From a virus, in the IMG/VR virus record IMGVR_UViG_3300022602_000084, positions 1-64,000 of that record: 64,000 nt of DNA; one strand, given 5' to 3'. Below the pieces are notes generated by a model that had not been told where the DNA came from, did not search any database, and saw only the letters and a list, made by a program, of their open reading frames with translations. Position numbers and translations under genes: made by a program. Positions 1 through 6,674 of this stretch are shown one piece after another (the stretch's first letter is position 1; the number at the start of each line of letters is the position of its first letter).

Positions 1-2
1 CA

Positions 3-305
3 ATAAAATCTATATTAAAGTTTGCAAGTTTGCCAATCAAACAGTTCGATTTTAATGAAGTGTATGAAAAATGGGTTATCTTGCAAAAACACAAAGATAA
101 AGATGCACTAATAACAAAAATTGTCAACAGTGTATTGGATGAAGAAGATTATGAGTGGGGTCAATTGACAATAGTTGATGAAGCAATTATCCAGATGAAA
201 CTTAGAGACTTGCATAAACTAGACTTAAAGTGTTATAATCTTAATGTATTTCCCAAAAATACATTGGACTTAAAAAAATTATTATTTAATGACGAATCTA
301 TTTAA
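3..305 (+). CDS. Partial hypothetical protein, 5' end outside the window
   Basis: The reading frame is open to the left edge of the window, so the TTG near position 30 is probably not the true start and the N terminus is missing. The visible part is about 100 residues, acidic and hydrophilic, with no membrane segment or motif I recognise. It overlaps the start of gp47 by 17 bp, so the two are translationally coupled. In T4 the genes near 46/47 include clamp-loader and sigma-factor genes, but I see no sequence support for naming this one. Confidence 0.6.
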   Translation: MKSILKFASLPIKQFDFNEVYEKWVILQKHKDKDALITKIVNSVLDEEDYEWGQLTIVDEAIIQMKLRDLHKLDLKCYNLNVFPKNTLDLKKLLFNDESI

Positions 306-1305
306 AAAAGCCGCACTATTCACCGATATACATTTTGGCCTAAAGTCAAACAGCACTCAACACAACGAGGACTGTTTGAACTTTGTGAAATGGGCAACTA
401 CCAAAGCACGAGAAGAGGGGTGCGAGACTGCACTATTTCTCGGAGATTGGCACAATAATAGGGCCAGTATCAATATACTTACTTTGGGCTATAGCCTACA
501 AGCACTGGAGCATTTGAATGCTAATTTTTCTCGTGTTTATTTTATTCCTGGCAACCATGATCTCTATTATAGGGATAAGCGTGATGTGCAGAGTGTCGAA
601 TGGGCAAAGCATCTCTCAAACGTACAAATTTGTAATGATTGGTTTAGTAGTGGTGATGTGGTTATCGCTCCTTGGCTCTGTGGTGATGACCATCGACGCA
701 TTCCTCGGCTACGAGGAAAGTACATGTTCGGACACTTCGAACTGCCCGGATACCTAATGAATGCCATGGTGGCCATGCCCGAACATGGCGAGCTAAATCG
801 TGATGCTTTTAGGCAGTTTGATCATGTGTTTACCGGACACTTCCACAAGCGACAAACACAACGGAATATAACTTATATTGGAAATTGCTTTCCACACAAT
901 TACGCCGATGCCGGGGATGACGATCGCGGTCTTACCATACTAGAGTGGGGCAAGGAACCCGAGTATCATGCGTGGCCCGACCAACCCCGTTATCGTGTAT
1001 TCAATCTCAGTGATGTGCTTACACATACCGAAGCCATGCTGAGTCCCGGAATGCATGTTAGAGTAAATTTAGATGTAGATATCAGTTACGAGGAATCGAC
1101 CTTTATCAAAGAAACGTTTATTAATACATATAAACTACGTGAAATTACCCTTATACCCGCTAAGGTAACAGACTTAACCGACTACGAAATAGCCGGTAAT
1201 ATTGAATTTGAGTCTGTGGATCAAATAGTATATAGTCAACTTAATACCATAGACAGTAACCAATACAATCCAAATTTGTTGCTGGACATTTATAGGAATC
1301 TGTAA
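289..1305 (+). CDS. 47: gp47-like recombination endonuclease subunit (Mre11/SbcD family)
   Basis: This is the nuclease subunit of the phage Mre11-Rad50 complex, which resects DNA ends for recombination-dependent replication. All metallophosphoesterase metal-binding motifs are present in order: DIH (residues 13-15), GDWHNNR (52-58), GNHD (88-91) and GHFH (183-186). At 338 residues it matches T4 gp47 in size. The ATG at 289 overlaps the preceding gene, and the stop overlaps the start of the next gene as TAATG. In T4-like phages gp47 and gp46 lie close together; here a foreign-looking enzyme gene separates them. Confidence 0.93.
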   Translation: MTNLFKKAALFTDIHFGLKSNSTQHNEDCLNFVKWATTKAREEGCETALFLGDWHNNRASINILTLGYSLQALEHLNANFSRVYFIPGNHDLYYRDKRDVQSVEWAKHLSNVQICNDWFSSGDVVIAPWLCGDDHRRIPRLRGKYMFGHFELPGYLMNAMVAMPEHGELNRDAFRQFDHVFTGHFHKRQTQRNITYIGNCFPHNYADAGDDDRGLTILEWGKEPEYHAWPDQPRYRVFNLSDVLTHTEAMLSPGMHVRVNLDVDISYEESTFIKETFINTYKLREITLIPAKVTDLTDYEIAGNIEFESVDQIVYSQLNTIDSNQYNPNLLLDIYRNL

Positions 1306-2762
1306 TGCAAAATGTTATTACGCGAGATTTTATAAATCCCAATTTTAAATTACAAGGTGATAATAGTTTAATATCAAAAAGTCAATTAGTTGACATGATT
1401 CGGTATTGGAAAATACTGTTGTGGGAAAAGTATCAGCTGCGTAAAGGATCAAAAGTAGGTATTGCATGCCTGGAAGTAGATGCGTATCATATATCATTAA
1501 TTTTTGCTTGCTCCGAATTAGGCTGTCAGTTCGTAAGTTTAGATCATCCTATCTCTCAAGCAACTATAAACAAGACAAAAGCAGCAATGTTTTCTCCAAT
1601 TGATTTAGGTATTGTTGACGATATACTAGTTAAAGATGGGTTGCATCAAAAGATGTTAGAAACTTATTGTAAACAGGTAGCACCGCTAAGTGTATTTGAT
1701 TCGTATAATATTGCCGATCATGGATTATTTTTGACTGTAGCCGATTTTTATTTTTGTCAAGAGGATGATGTGTTGTTTTTGGCATCTACCAGTGGTACCA
1801 CTTCGGAATCGACACGGGTGCCCTATACACACAAATACACGGCACAGTTGTCCGTTAGGAATAGTGTGATTTTTAATCATAAAAATCATAGTCGAGTGAT
1901 ACACACACGAAACATGCATCATGCTAGTAGTCTACTATTGCATTTTTTGCCAACATTATATGCTTGTTCAAATCACTGGCACAAATATTTTAATTCCAAT
2001 GATCACGAATCAATGGATAAATTTATAGACATGTTGATTAATTTCCAGATTAATTTTTGTTTGTTAGATAATCGATTTAATTTAGATTCAATAATTAAAA
2101 AATTAAAATATCGAAAAATATGTTTTGATCATTCAATTGAGTTTAATATCAGCGGCTTTTTATTAGACAGGCAATTGCAAGATAATATTGCCGACCATAA
2201 TATAACAGTAGTATCTACATTTGGTTCGGTAGACACCGGTGTTCCGCTCTTTATTAATCGATTAACTCGTGATACCGATCCGTTTTCATTAACCGACGGA
2301 TTAATTGGATACTTTCCAGATGACGATTTTTATCGTTTAACAATATCAGAAGGATCAGTGCAGGTTGATTGCCCCGGACACTGGCATGCCAGGACCCTGA
2401 ATGATTGTATTAAAGAAAAAAATAACGTATACTATCACTTACATCGAAGTAACACAATTACTTTTGAAAATTTAAGTTTTGATCTAGTTTCATTGACAGG
2501 GTTTGTACAACAACTACTCAATAACACCGATTTATCTGTAGTAGTGGACTTAAAAAATCAATCTTTATATTTGGTTATATGGAACAATTTTGTTACTATC
2601 GAGTTACATGCACTAAAACAAGCACTAATTGATTCTAAATTTAAAAATTGCGCATCATTTTTTAAAAAAATAAAAAATTTAAACAAGAAACAGTTTACCA
2701 TTGACACTAAAGTAAGTGTTGATCAATTAAGGGGATACTTGCAAGCAAATGACACGAATTAA
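1305..2762 (+). CDS. ANL-superfamily adenylate-forming enzyme (AMP-dependent ligase-like)
   Basis: This 485-residue protein looks like an acyl-/aryl-CoA-ligase or adenylation-domain enzyme, which activates a carboxylate as an acyl-AMP. The phosphate-binding motif STSGTTSESTRV is at 161-172, with a HASSLLLHFLP segment after it. STFGSVDTG at 304-312 sits where the A5 motif is expected. HRSNTITFE near 380 resembles the hinge motif, with N replacing the usual D. DTKVSVDQLR near the C terminus places K469 where the A10 catalytic lysine belongs. The fold is therefore complete rather than truncated, but the substrate cannot be read. It lies between gp47 and gp46, starts at the gp47 stop (TAATG), and is more AT-rich than its neighbours, which suggests acquisition. 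No carrier-protein gene is visible nearby. Confidence 0.75.
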   Translation: MQNVITRDFINPNFKLQGDNSLISKSQLVDMIRYWKILLWEKYQLRKGSKVGIACLEVDAYHISLIFACSELGCQFVSLDHPISQATINKTKAAMFSPIDLGIVDDILVKDGLHQKMLETYCKQVAPLSVFDSYNIADHGLFLTVADFYFCQEDDVLFLASTSGTTSESTRVPYTHKYTAQLSVRNSVIFNHKNHSRVIHTRNMHHASSLLLHFLPTLYACSNHWHKYFNSNDHESMDKFIDMLINFQINFCLLDNRFNLDSIIKKLKYRKICFDHSIEFNISGFLLDRQLQDNIADHNITVVSTFGSVDTGVPLFINRLTRDTDPFSLTDGLIGYFPDDDFYRLTISEGSVQVDCPGHWHARTLNDCIKEKNNVYYHLHRSNTITFENLSFDLVSLTGFVQQLLNNTDLSVVVDLKNQSLYLVIWNNFVTIELHALKQALIDSKFKNCASFFKKIKNLNKKQFTIDTKVSVDQLRGYLQANDTN

Positions 2763-2847
2763 AAATTTAACTGTTAAGGAGGCAACAGATTTAAAGAATT
2801 TAAGAATTCTGCCGTGGAAAGATAATTCAATGAGGAACTATAGTTGA
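2749..2847 (+). CDS. Mini-ORF (32 aa) between the ANL enzyme and gp46; possible remnant
   Basis: A 32-residue frame starts with ATG overlapping the last codons of the ANL gene and ends in a TGA that overlaps the gp46 TTG start. Its residues 4-10, IKNLTVK, are identical to residues 4-10 of gp46, and the codons differ only at three third positions. It could be a duplicated and degraded gp46 start left by a rearrangement. Alternatively the phrase LTVKEATDLKNLR looks like the beginning of a GNAT acetyltransferase, so it could be a truncated GNAT gene. It could also simply couple translation into gp46. Confidence 0.35.
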   Translation: MTRIKNLTVKEATDLKNLRILPWKDNSMRNYS

Positions 2848-4613
2848 TTAGTATAAAAAATTTAACCGTGAAGAATTTTATGAGTGTGGGTAATGCTACA
2901 CAAGCCATTGATTTTGATCGACGCGATCTTACACTGGTATTAGGCGAAAACTTAGACCTAGGAGGAGATGATTCGGGTGCACGTAATGGTACGGGCAAGA
3001 CCACTATCATCAATGCTCTTAGCTATGCCTTGTATGGTAATGCTCTTACTAATATTAAAAAAGACAATCTAATCAATAAGACCAATAGTAAAAACATGAT
3101 GGTCACTATTGATTTTGAACAAGAAGGCGAAAGTTATAGGATTGAACGTGGACGTAAACCAAACATAATGCGGTTCTTTGTTGGTAATACCGAACGCGAG
3201 ATAACCGACGAAGCACAAGGCGATAGCAGAGAAACGCAGGCCGAAATAGAACGTATGCTGGGCATGACGCACGAGATGTTCAAACACATTGTGGCACTAA
3301 ACACTTATACTGAACCATTTTTGTCACTCAAGGCAAACGATCAAAGAACTATTATTGAACAGTTGTTGGGCATTACGCTACTCAGCGAAAAGGCAGAATC
3401 ACTCAAAGAACAAATCAAAGCCACTAAGGATGCTATAACACAGGAAGAATTTAGAATCAAGGCAGTCACTGATGCCAATGCACGTATACAAGAACAAATA
3501 GAAAATCTCAAACGCAGACAAACACTGTGGCTTAAAAAACATGACGAAGATTTAGATAAATTGGTTGCGGCTTTTGACGAACTAAATGCACTAGATATTG
3601 AGGCCGAACTAGTCGCCCATCAAAAATTAAACGACTACAACAAGAAAAAAAGTGAAATAGACCGTATTAAAGGCTACATTGCACAGAACGAACGTGACCA
3701 AGCTCGAGAAGACAAAGAACTAAGCAAATTAAAAGCCGAGTTAGAAGCACTACAAAAGCATCAGTGTCATGCCTGCGGACAAGACTTGCATGATGACAAT
3801 CACGAACAGATGGTAACTGACAAGCAACACCAAATCAGTAACACAGCTATCAATGCACTTTCGGCTAACACACAGTGGTTTCAAAATACCGAAACACTAA
3901 AAGCGCTAGGCGAGTTAGGCGACCCTCCTGAAGTATACTATACCAATGAATCAGATGCGTTTGAACATAGAAGTAGTATGGGCAGTATTCTAGCACAATT
4001 AACCGCAAAGCAAGAAGAACTAGATCCTTACAGTGACCAGATTAAGGACATGAGCGAACAAGCATTAGAAGATGTCAATTACGACTTAATGAACGAACTT
4101 GATCGAATTCGTCAACATCAAGAGTTTTTGCATAAATTATTGACTAACAAAGATTCGTTTATACGTAAACGTATCATTGATCAAAACTTAAGTTATCTAA
4201 ATGCACGTTTAGGACAATATCTAGATCGCATAGGATTACCGCATACTGTAAAATTTAACAATGATTTAACTGTAGCAATCAGTGAACTAGGCAGAGAATT
4301 AGACTTTGATAATTTATCAAGAGGCGAGCGTAATAGGCTTATATTGAGTCTAAGTTGGGCATTTAGAGACGTTTGGGAAAGTTTGTATCAACCTATTAAT
4401 TTGTTGTTTATCGACGAGTTGATTGACAGTGGACTAGATGCAAATGGTGTCGAATCTGCGTTGGGTATACTTAAAAAGATGGCAAGAGACAGTAATAAAA
4501 GTATATGGTTAGTATCGCATCGAGAAGAATTAGCAGGACGAGTCCATAATACCCTACATGTGGTCAAAGAAAACGGATTTACTACCTATAACACCGATAT
4601 TGAAATAAATTAA
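2844..4613 (+). CDS. 46: gp46-like recombination endonuclease ATPase (Rad50/SbcC family)
   Basis: This is the SMC-like ATPase partner of gp47. Walker A GARNGTGKTT lies at about 45-54. Two long charged coiled-coil segments flank a CHAC zinc-hook (C-x-x-C) near residue 310. The ABC signature LSRGERNR is near 491, Walker B LLFIDE near 520, a D-loop SGLD just after it, and a switch histidine (LVSHREE) near the C terminus. At 589 residues it is slightly longer than T4 gp46. The start is TTG, supported by GAGG eight bases upstream and by conservation from the first residues. Confidence 0.93.
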   Translation: MISIKNLTVKNFMSVGNATQAIDFDRRDLTLVLGENLDLGGDDSGARNGTGKTTIINALSYALYGNALTNIKKDNLINKTNSKNMMVTIDFEQEGESYRIERGRKPNIMRFFVGNTEREITDEAQGDSRETQAEIERMLGMTHEMFKHIVALNTYTEPFLSLKANDQRTIIEQLLGITLLSEKAESLKEQIKATKDAITQEEFRIKAVTDANARIQEQIENLKRRQTLWLKKHDEDLDKLVAAFDELNALDIEAELVAHQKLNDYNKKKSEIDRIKGYIAQNERDQAREDKELSKLKAELEALQKHQCHACGQDLHDDNHEQMVTDKQHQISNTAINALSANTQWFQNTETLKALGELGDPPEVYYTNESDAFEHRSSMGSILAQLTAKQEELDPYSDQIKDMSEQALEDVNYDLMNELDRIRQHQEFLHKLLTNKDSFIRKRIIDQNLSYLNARLGQYLDRIGLPHTVKFNNDLTVAISELGRELDFDNLSRGERNRLILSLSWAFRDVWESLYQPINLLFIDELIDSGLDANGVESALGILKKMARDSNKSIWLVSHREELAGRVHNTLHVVKENGFTTYNTDIEIN

Positions 4614-4648
4614 TTTAATCATGGCACAATCTATCATAACTATATTAC

Positions 4649-5083
4649 ATGACATGGCTTTATCAAGGCAACCCCGTAGACAATCTCCCAGAGGACTCTG
4701 TGGGATTTGTCTACATTATTACAAATAATCTATCTGGCAAAAAGTACATAGGCAAAAAACTAGCGAAATTCGCGAAAACCACTTATAAAACTGTAAAACT
4801 CAAAAACGGCACGAAGAAGAAAAAGAAGATACGCAGCAAAATCGACAGTGATTGGCGTGATTATTATGGCTCAAACGACGAACTCAACCGAGACGTCAAA
4901 ACTCATGGCACCGAAAACTTTACCAGAGAAATACTCTATTATTGCAAGAGCAAGGCTGAATGTAGTTACATTGAAGCACGTGAACAGTTCACAAACAAAG
5001 TATTAGAAAGTACAGATTATTATAACGGACACATACAGGTCCGTGTGCATGGCTCCCATATACTAAACAAACTCAACGGATAA
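4649..5083 (+). CDS. GIY-YIG endonuclease, probably a free-standing homing nuclease
   Basis: The 144-residue protein has the GIY-YIG core: VGFVYIITN (18-26) followed by KKYIGKK, then a lysine-rich stretch, an Arg in SDWRDYYGS and a Glu in the helix YIEAREQF, which are the expected catalytic residues. T4-like phages carry related Seg-type mobile nucleases that cut DNA of competing phages and spread their own genes. It lies 35 bp after gp46 and directly before a structured non-coding region. No host gene is visibly interrupted, so an intron association is possible but not shown. Confidence 0.75.
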   Translation: MTWLYQGNPVDNLPEDSVGFVYIITNNLSGKKYIGKKLAKFAKTTYKTVKLKNGTKKKKKIRSKIDSDWRDYYGSNDELNRDVKTHGTENFTREILYYCKSKAECSYIEAREQFTNKVLESTDYYNGHIQVRVHGSHILNKLNG

Positions 5084-5534
5084 CGACTCGCACAGGTCTT
5101 AAAACGTGTGCCTAGCGACAACCGGATAATAACGGGGACGGAAGACTCTGCGCCGTACAGAGCACTCAATCACTATCCTTAACCGGACGAAGATCACCAA
5201 TTGCCGTGATTTGATTGTTTGAAGTAAAAGATTAAAGGCTAAAAAGACGCACTAGTGATAGTGCACGTTTATATAGTATGTTAGCGTATACGATATAAAT
5301 CGCCGTTGTTATAAGAACGCTGCTCGAGGTACCGGACAACCGCCTCTGTAATGCAGTAACGCTAGTGATTGCTACACTCGGATGAAGCTTTCTTTTTGCC
5401 CTGTGCGGGCAAAGAGTGACTGCGTTATCTGGATGAAACTAGTACAACTTCGTTGTAAATCATTATATGTGTAATGCTCTAAAGAAAACATGTTCTGAGC
5501 TGCAAAGCGAAAGAACAGATGTACGTAGTACATC
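5084..5534 (+). ncRNA. Structured non-coding region; candidate ornate RNA
   Basis: About 450 bp without a plausible gene lie between the convergent GIY-YIG and gp51 genes. Read on the plus strand it holds many perfect hairpins: 5249-5264 (6 bp stem, GTGA loop), 5326-5346 (GAGG/CCTC outside CGG-ACAA-CCG), 5395-5413 (7 bp), 5443-5457 (6 bp, TTC loop), 5491-5517 (TGTTCT/AGAACA enclosing GCT-GCAA-AGC) and 5517-5535 (8 bp). Two loops are GNRA tetraloops only on the plus strand, which suggests the transcribed strand. CTAGTGAT (5252, 5362) and GGATGAA (5380, 5431) are each present twice. It could be a large phage RNA, a degenerate group I intron, or terminators. Confidence 0.4.
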
Positions 5535-5765
5535 TTAGAAGAAGGGAAGTCCTGACTCCTTGGTGGTTTCCATGTTTTTCTTGATAATACCTCCAATGAT
5601 TTCGCGTTCTTGAAGGCTTAAGTTCAACGAGTCTTCGTAACTTAGCCCACCTCGCATGAACCAAATCATTCTCAACGCTTCTTCTTTTATGGCCCTTGAC
5701 TCTTTATCGTAACGTTCTAATTCTTCAACGATAGCGTCATTGTCTAGAGTTAAGAGCCGATTCCG
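5535..5765 (-). CDS. 51: gp51-like tail assembly protein, expressed as a -1 frameshift extension of gp26
   Basis: This frame encodes 76 residues ending in METTKESGLPFF, with FMRGGLSYEDSLNLS in the middle, which I recognise as the gp51-like protein that follows gp26 in T4-like phages. The frame has no ATG, GTG or TTG before TTG 5675 and ATG 5669, and those would discard the first 30 or so residues, which look coding (DAIVEELERYDKESRAIK). A stop lies 5' of the frame inside gp26. Entry is explained by a -1 shift at TTTTTTC (5771 to 5765) at gp26 codons 281-282, giving a 358-residue fusion. Internal initiation at 5669/5675 is the alternative. Confidence 0.7.
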   Translation of the reverse strand, partial: RNRLLTLDNDAIVEELERYDKESRAIKEEALRMIWFMRGGLSYEDSLNLSLQEREIIGGIIKKNMETTKESGLPFF

Positions 5766-6610
5766 AAAAAATTCGAGTAGTCAAACTCCAATGGTAGCTG
5801 AAATTCCTTGGTACACGATGTACAGGCAATTCTTGGTGCTTTAATTGCACCTTCGCGATTGAGTTCGGCCAGTCGTTCTTGAACCAACTTGGTGATTTTG
5901 CCGTCGGTGTTTTCGTAAAACTCGCGTATGTGTTCGGGTTTGGCGACTCGCGAACCATCGTCGAGTTCGATGTATTCGGTGCTGCTGGTAACAATGTCCA
6001 AGCCAATGTCTACCAGCACACCCATGCTTCGATTAATTTGAGTGGCCTTGACCTCGAGGTCAAGTGATTCGTCGTTTAACGAATTCATGATTCGATTTTC
6101 TTCAAACGTGACCACGTTCTTTTTGTTGATGTTGAAAAACTGTTGCGGGCAGATTTTTATTTTTAAATCACCAACTTCGATCTTTTGCGAATAGTCGGGA
6201 GTGACTATGTTGTTCAATACCTGTTGCAAATCAACGGTGTTGTTGTTTTCAGAGTTACAGTGCGGACACAAACTGTCCACATCCATGTCGTTTTTGTAGC
6301 TGGCAATGCGTATACCGATCAAGACAGCATCAATATCGATACTGGGCATTTTCCAAGGATCCACGATACTGGGGCAACAACTGTGCACGATTTCCACAAT
6401 GCTGCTGCCGTTCATGAGTGCATCGGGTGTGCGTAAGGTAATTTCGTCCCGTGCAGTCATGGGGTAAACTGGTATTTCTCCAGTAACCGGCAAATTGAGA
6501 CTACCGTCGGGCCAATACTGTCCGTTTGACGGCAGTTTCATGTGAATTGCCGGTTGTCTAAAGTACTTGGCTAGTGGGTTTGCTTTTGCAGCCGATTGAG
6601 TATTTTCCAT
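5750..6610 (-). CDS. 26: gp26-like baseplate hub / tail assembly protein
   Basis: The 286-residue product matches the gp26 family layout: an N-terminal region with VYPMTARDEI, a central ID(I/V)D...GIRIAS segment, and two Cys pairs (C115/C118 and C263/C266) that could bind zinc, ending in FDYSNFFG. T4 gp26 is a baseplate hub assembly protein. It is on the minus strand, back to back with the tape measure gene, and has its own TATAAATA late promoter 34 bp upstream. Its last codons contain the frameshift heptamer that joins it to gp51. Together with the position beside the tape measure this suggests a role as tail assembly chaperone. Confidence 0.8.
   Translation of the reverse strand: MENTQSAAKANPLAKYFRQPAIHMKLPSNGQYWPDGSLNLPVTGEIPVYPMTARDEITLRTPDALMNGSSIVEIVHSCCPSIVDPWKMPSIDIDAVLIGIRIASYKNDMDVDSLCPHCNSENNNTVDLQQVLNNIVTPDYSQKIEVGDLKIKICPQQFFNINKKNVVTFEENRIMNSLNDESLDLEVKATQINRSMGVLVDIGLDIVTSSTEYIELDDGSRVAKPEHIREFYENTDGKITKLVQERLAELNREGAIKAPRIACTSCTKEFQLPLEFDYSNFFGIGS
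5765..5771 (-). promoter_or_regulatory. Predicted -1 ribosomal frameshift site T TTT TTC
   Basis: In the gp26 frame the codons read TTT TTC preceded by T, a canonical X-XXY-YYZ heptamer. A -1 slip leads straight into the gp51 frame with CGG as next codon, while zero-frame translation ends at TAA four codons later. GGAG lies 14 bases upstream and could act as a stimulatory internal ribosome-binding sequence. Phage P2 uses the near-identical T TTT TTG for its tail-assembly E/E+E' frameshift. Confidence 0.65.
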
Positions 6611-6622
6611 AGTTGTAGATCC

Positions 6623-6630
6623 AATAAATA
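6623..6630 (+). promoter_or_regulatory. Late promoter AATAAATA for the tape measure gene
   Basis: One mismatch from TATAAATA, 45 bp upstream of the start codon at 6675, whose ribosome-binding site is the AGGA in ACAGGAAAA. Confidence 0.6.
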
Positions 6631-6643
6631 TAATTGATACTCG

Positions 6644-6651
6644 TATTTATA
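6644..6651 (-). promoter_or_regulatory. Late promoter TATAAATA for gp26-gp51
   Basis: Perfect T4-type late box on the minus strand, about 34 bp upstream of the gp26 start codon. It points towards a plus-strand box 13 bp away, so the two transcripts should begin at almost the same base pair and diverge. Confidence 0.75.
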
Positions 6652-6674
6652 GTACAATATAACAGGAAAAATTA

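Noticed and set aside
4621-4728. 35-codon frame starting with ATG at 4621
   Set aside because: It overlaps the GIY-YIG gene out of frame, lacks a ribosome-binding site and has no recognisable protein.
5084-5534. tRNA or tmRNA genes in the non-coding region
   Set aside because: No T-loop GTTCRANNC with matching acceptor stem was found, and none of the hairpins fit a cloverleaf.
5372-5664. Minus-strand frames of 60-75 codons at 5372-5596 and 5479-5664
   Set aside because: They overlap the gp51 frame out of phase and the structured region; composition is not phage-protein-like.
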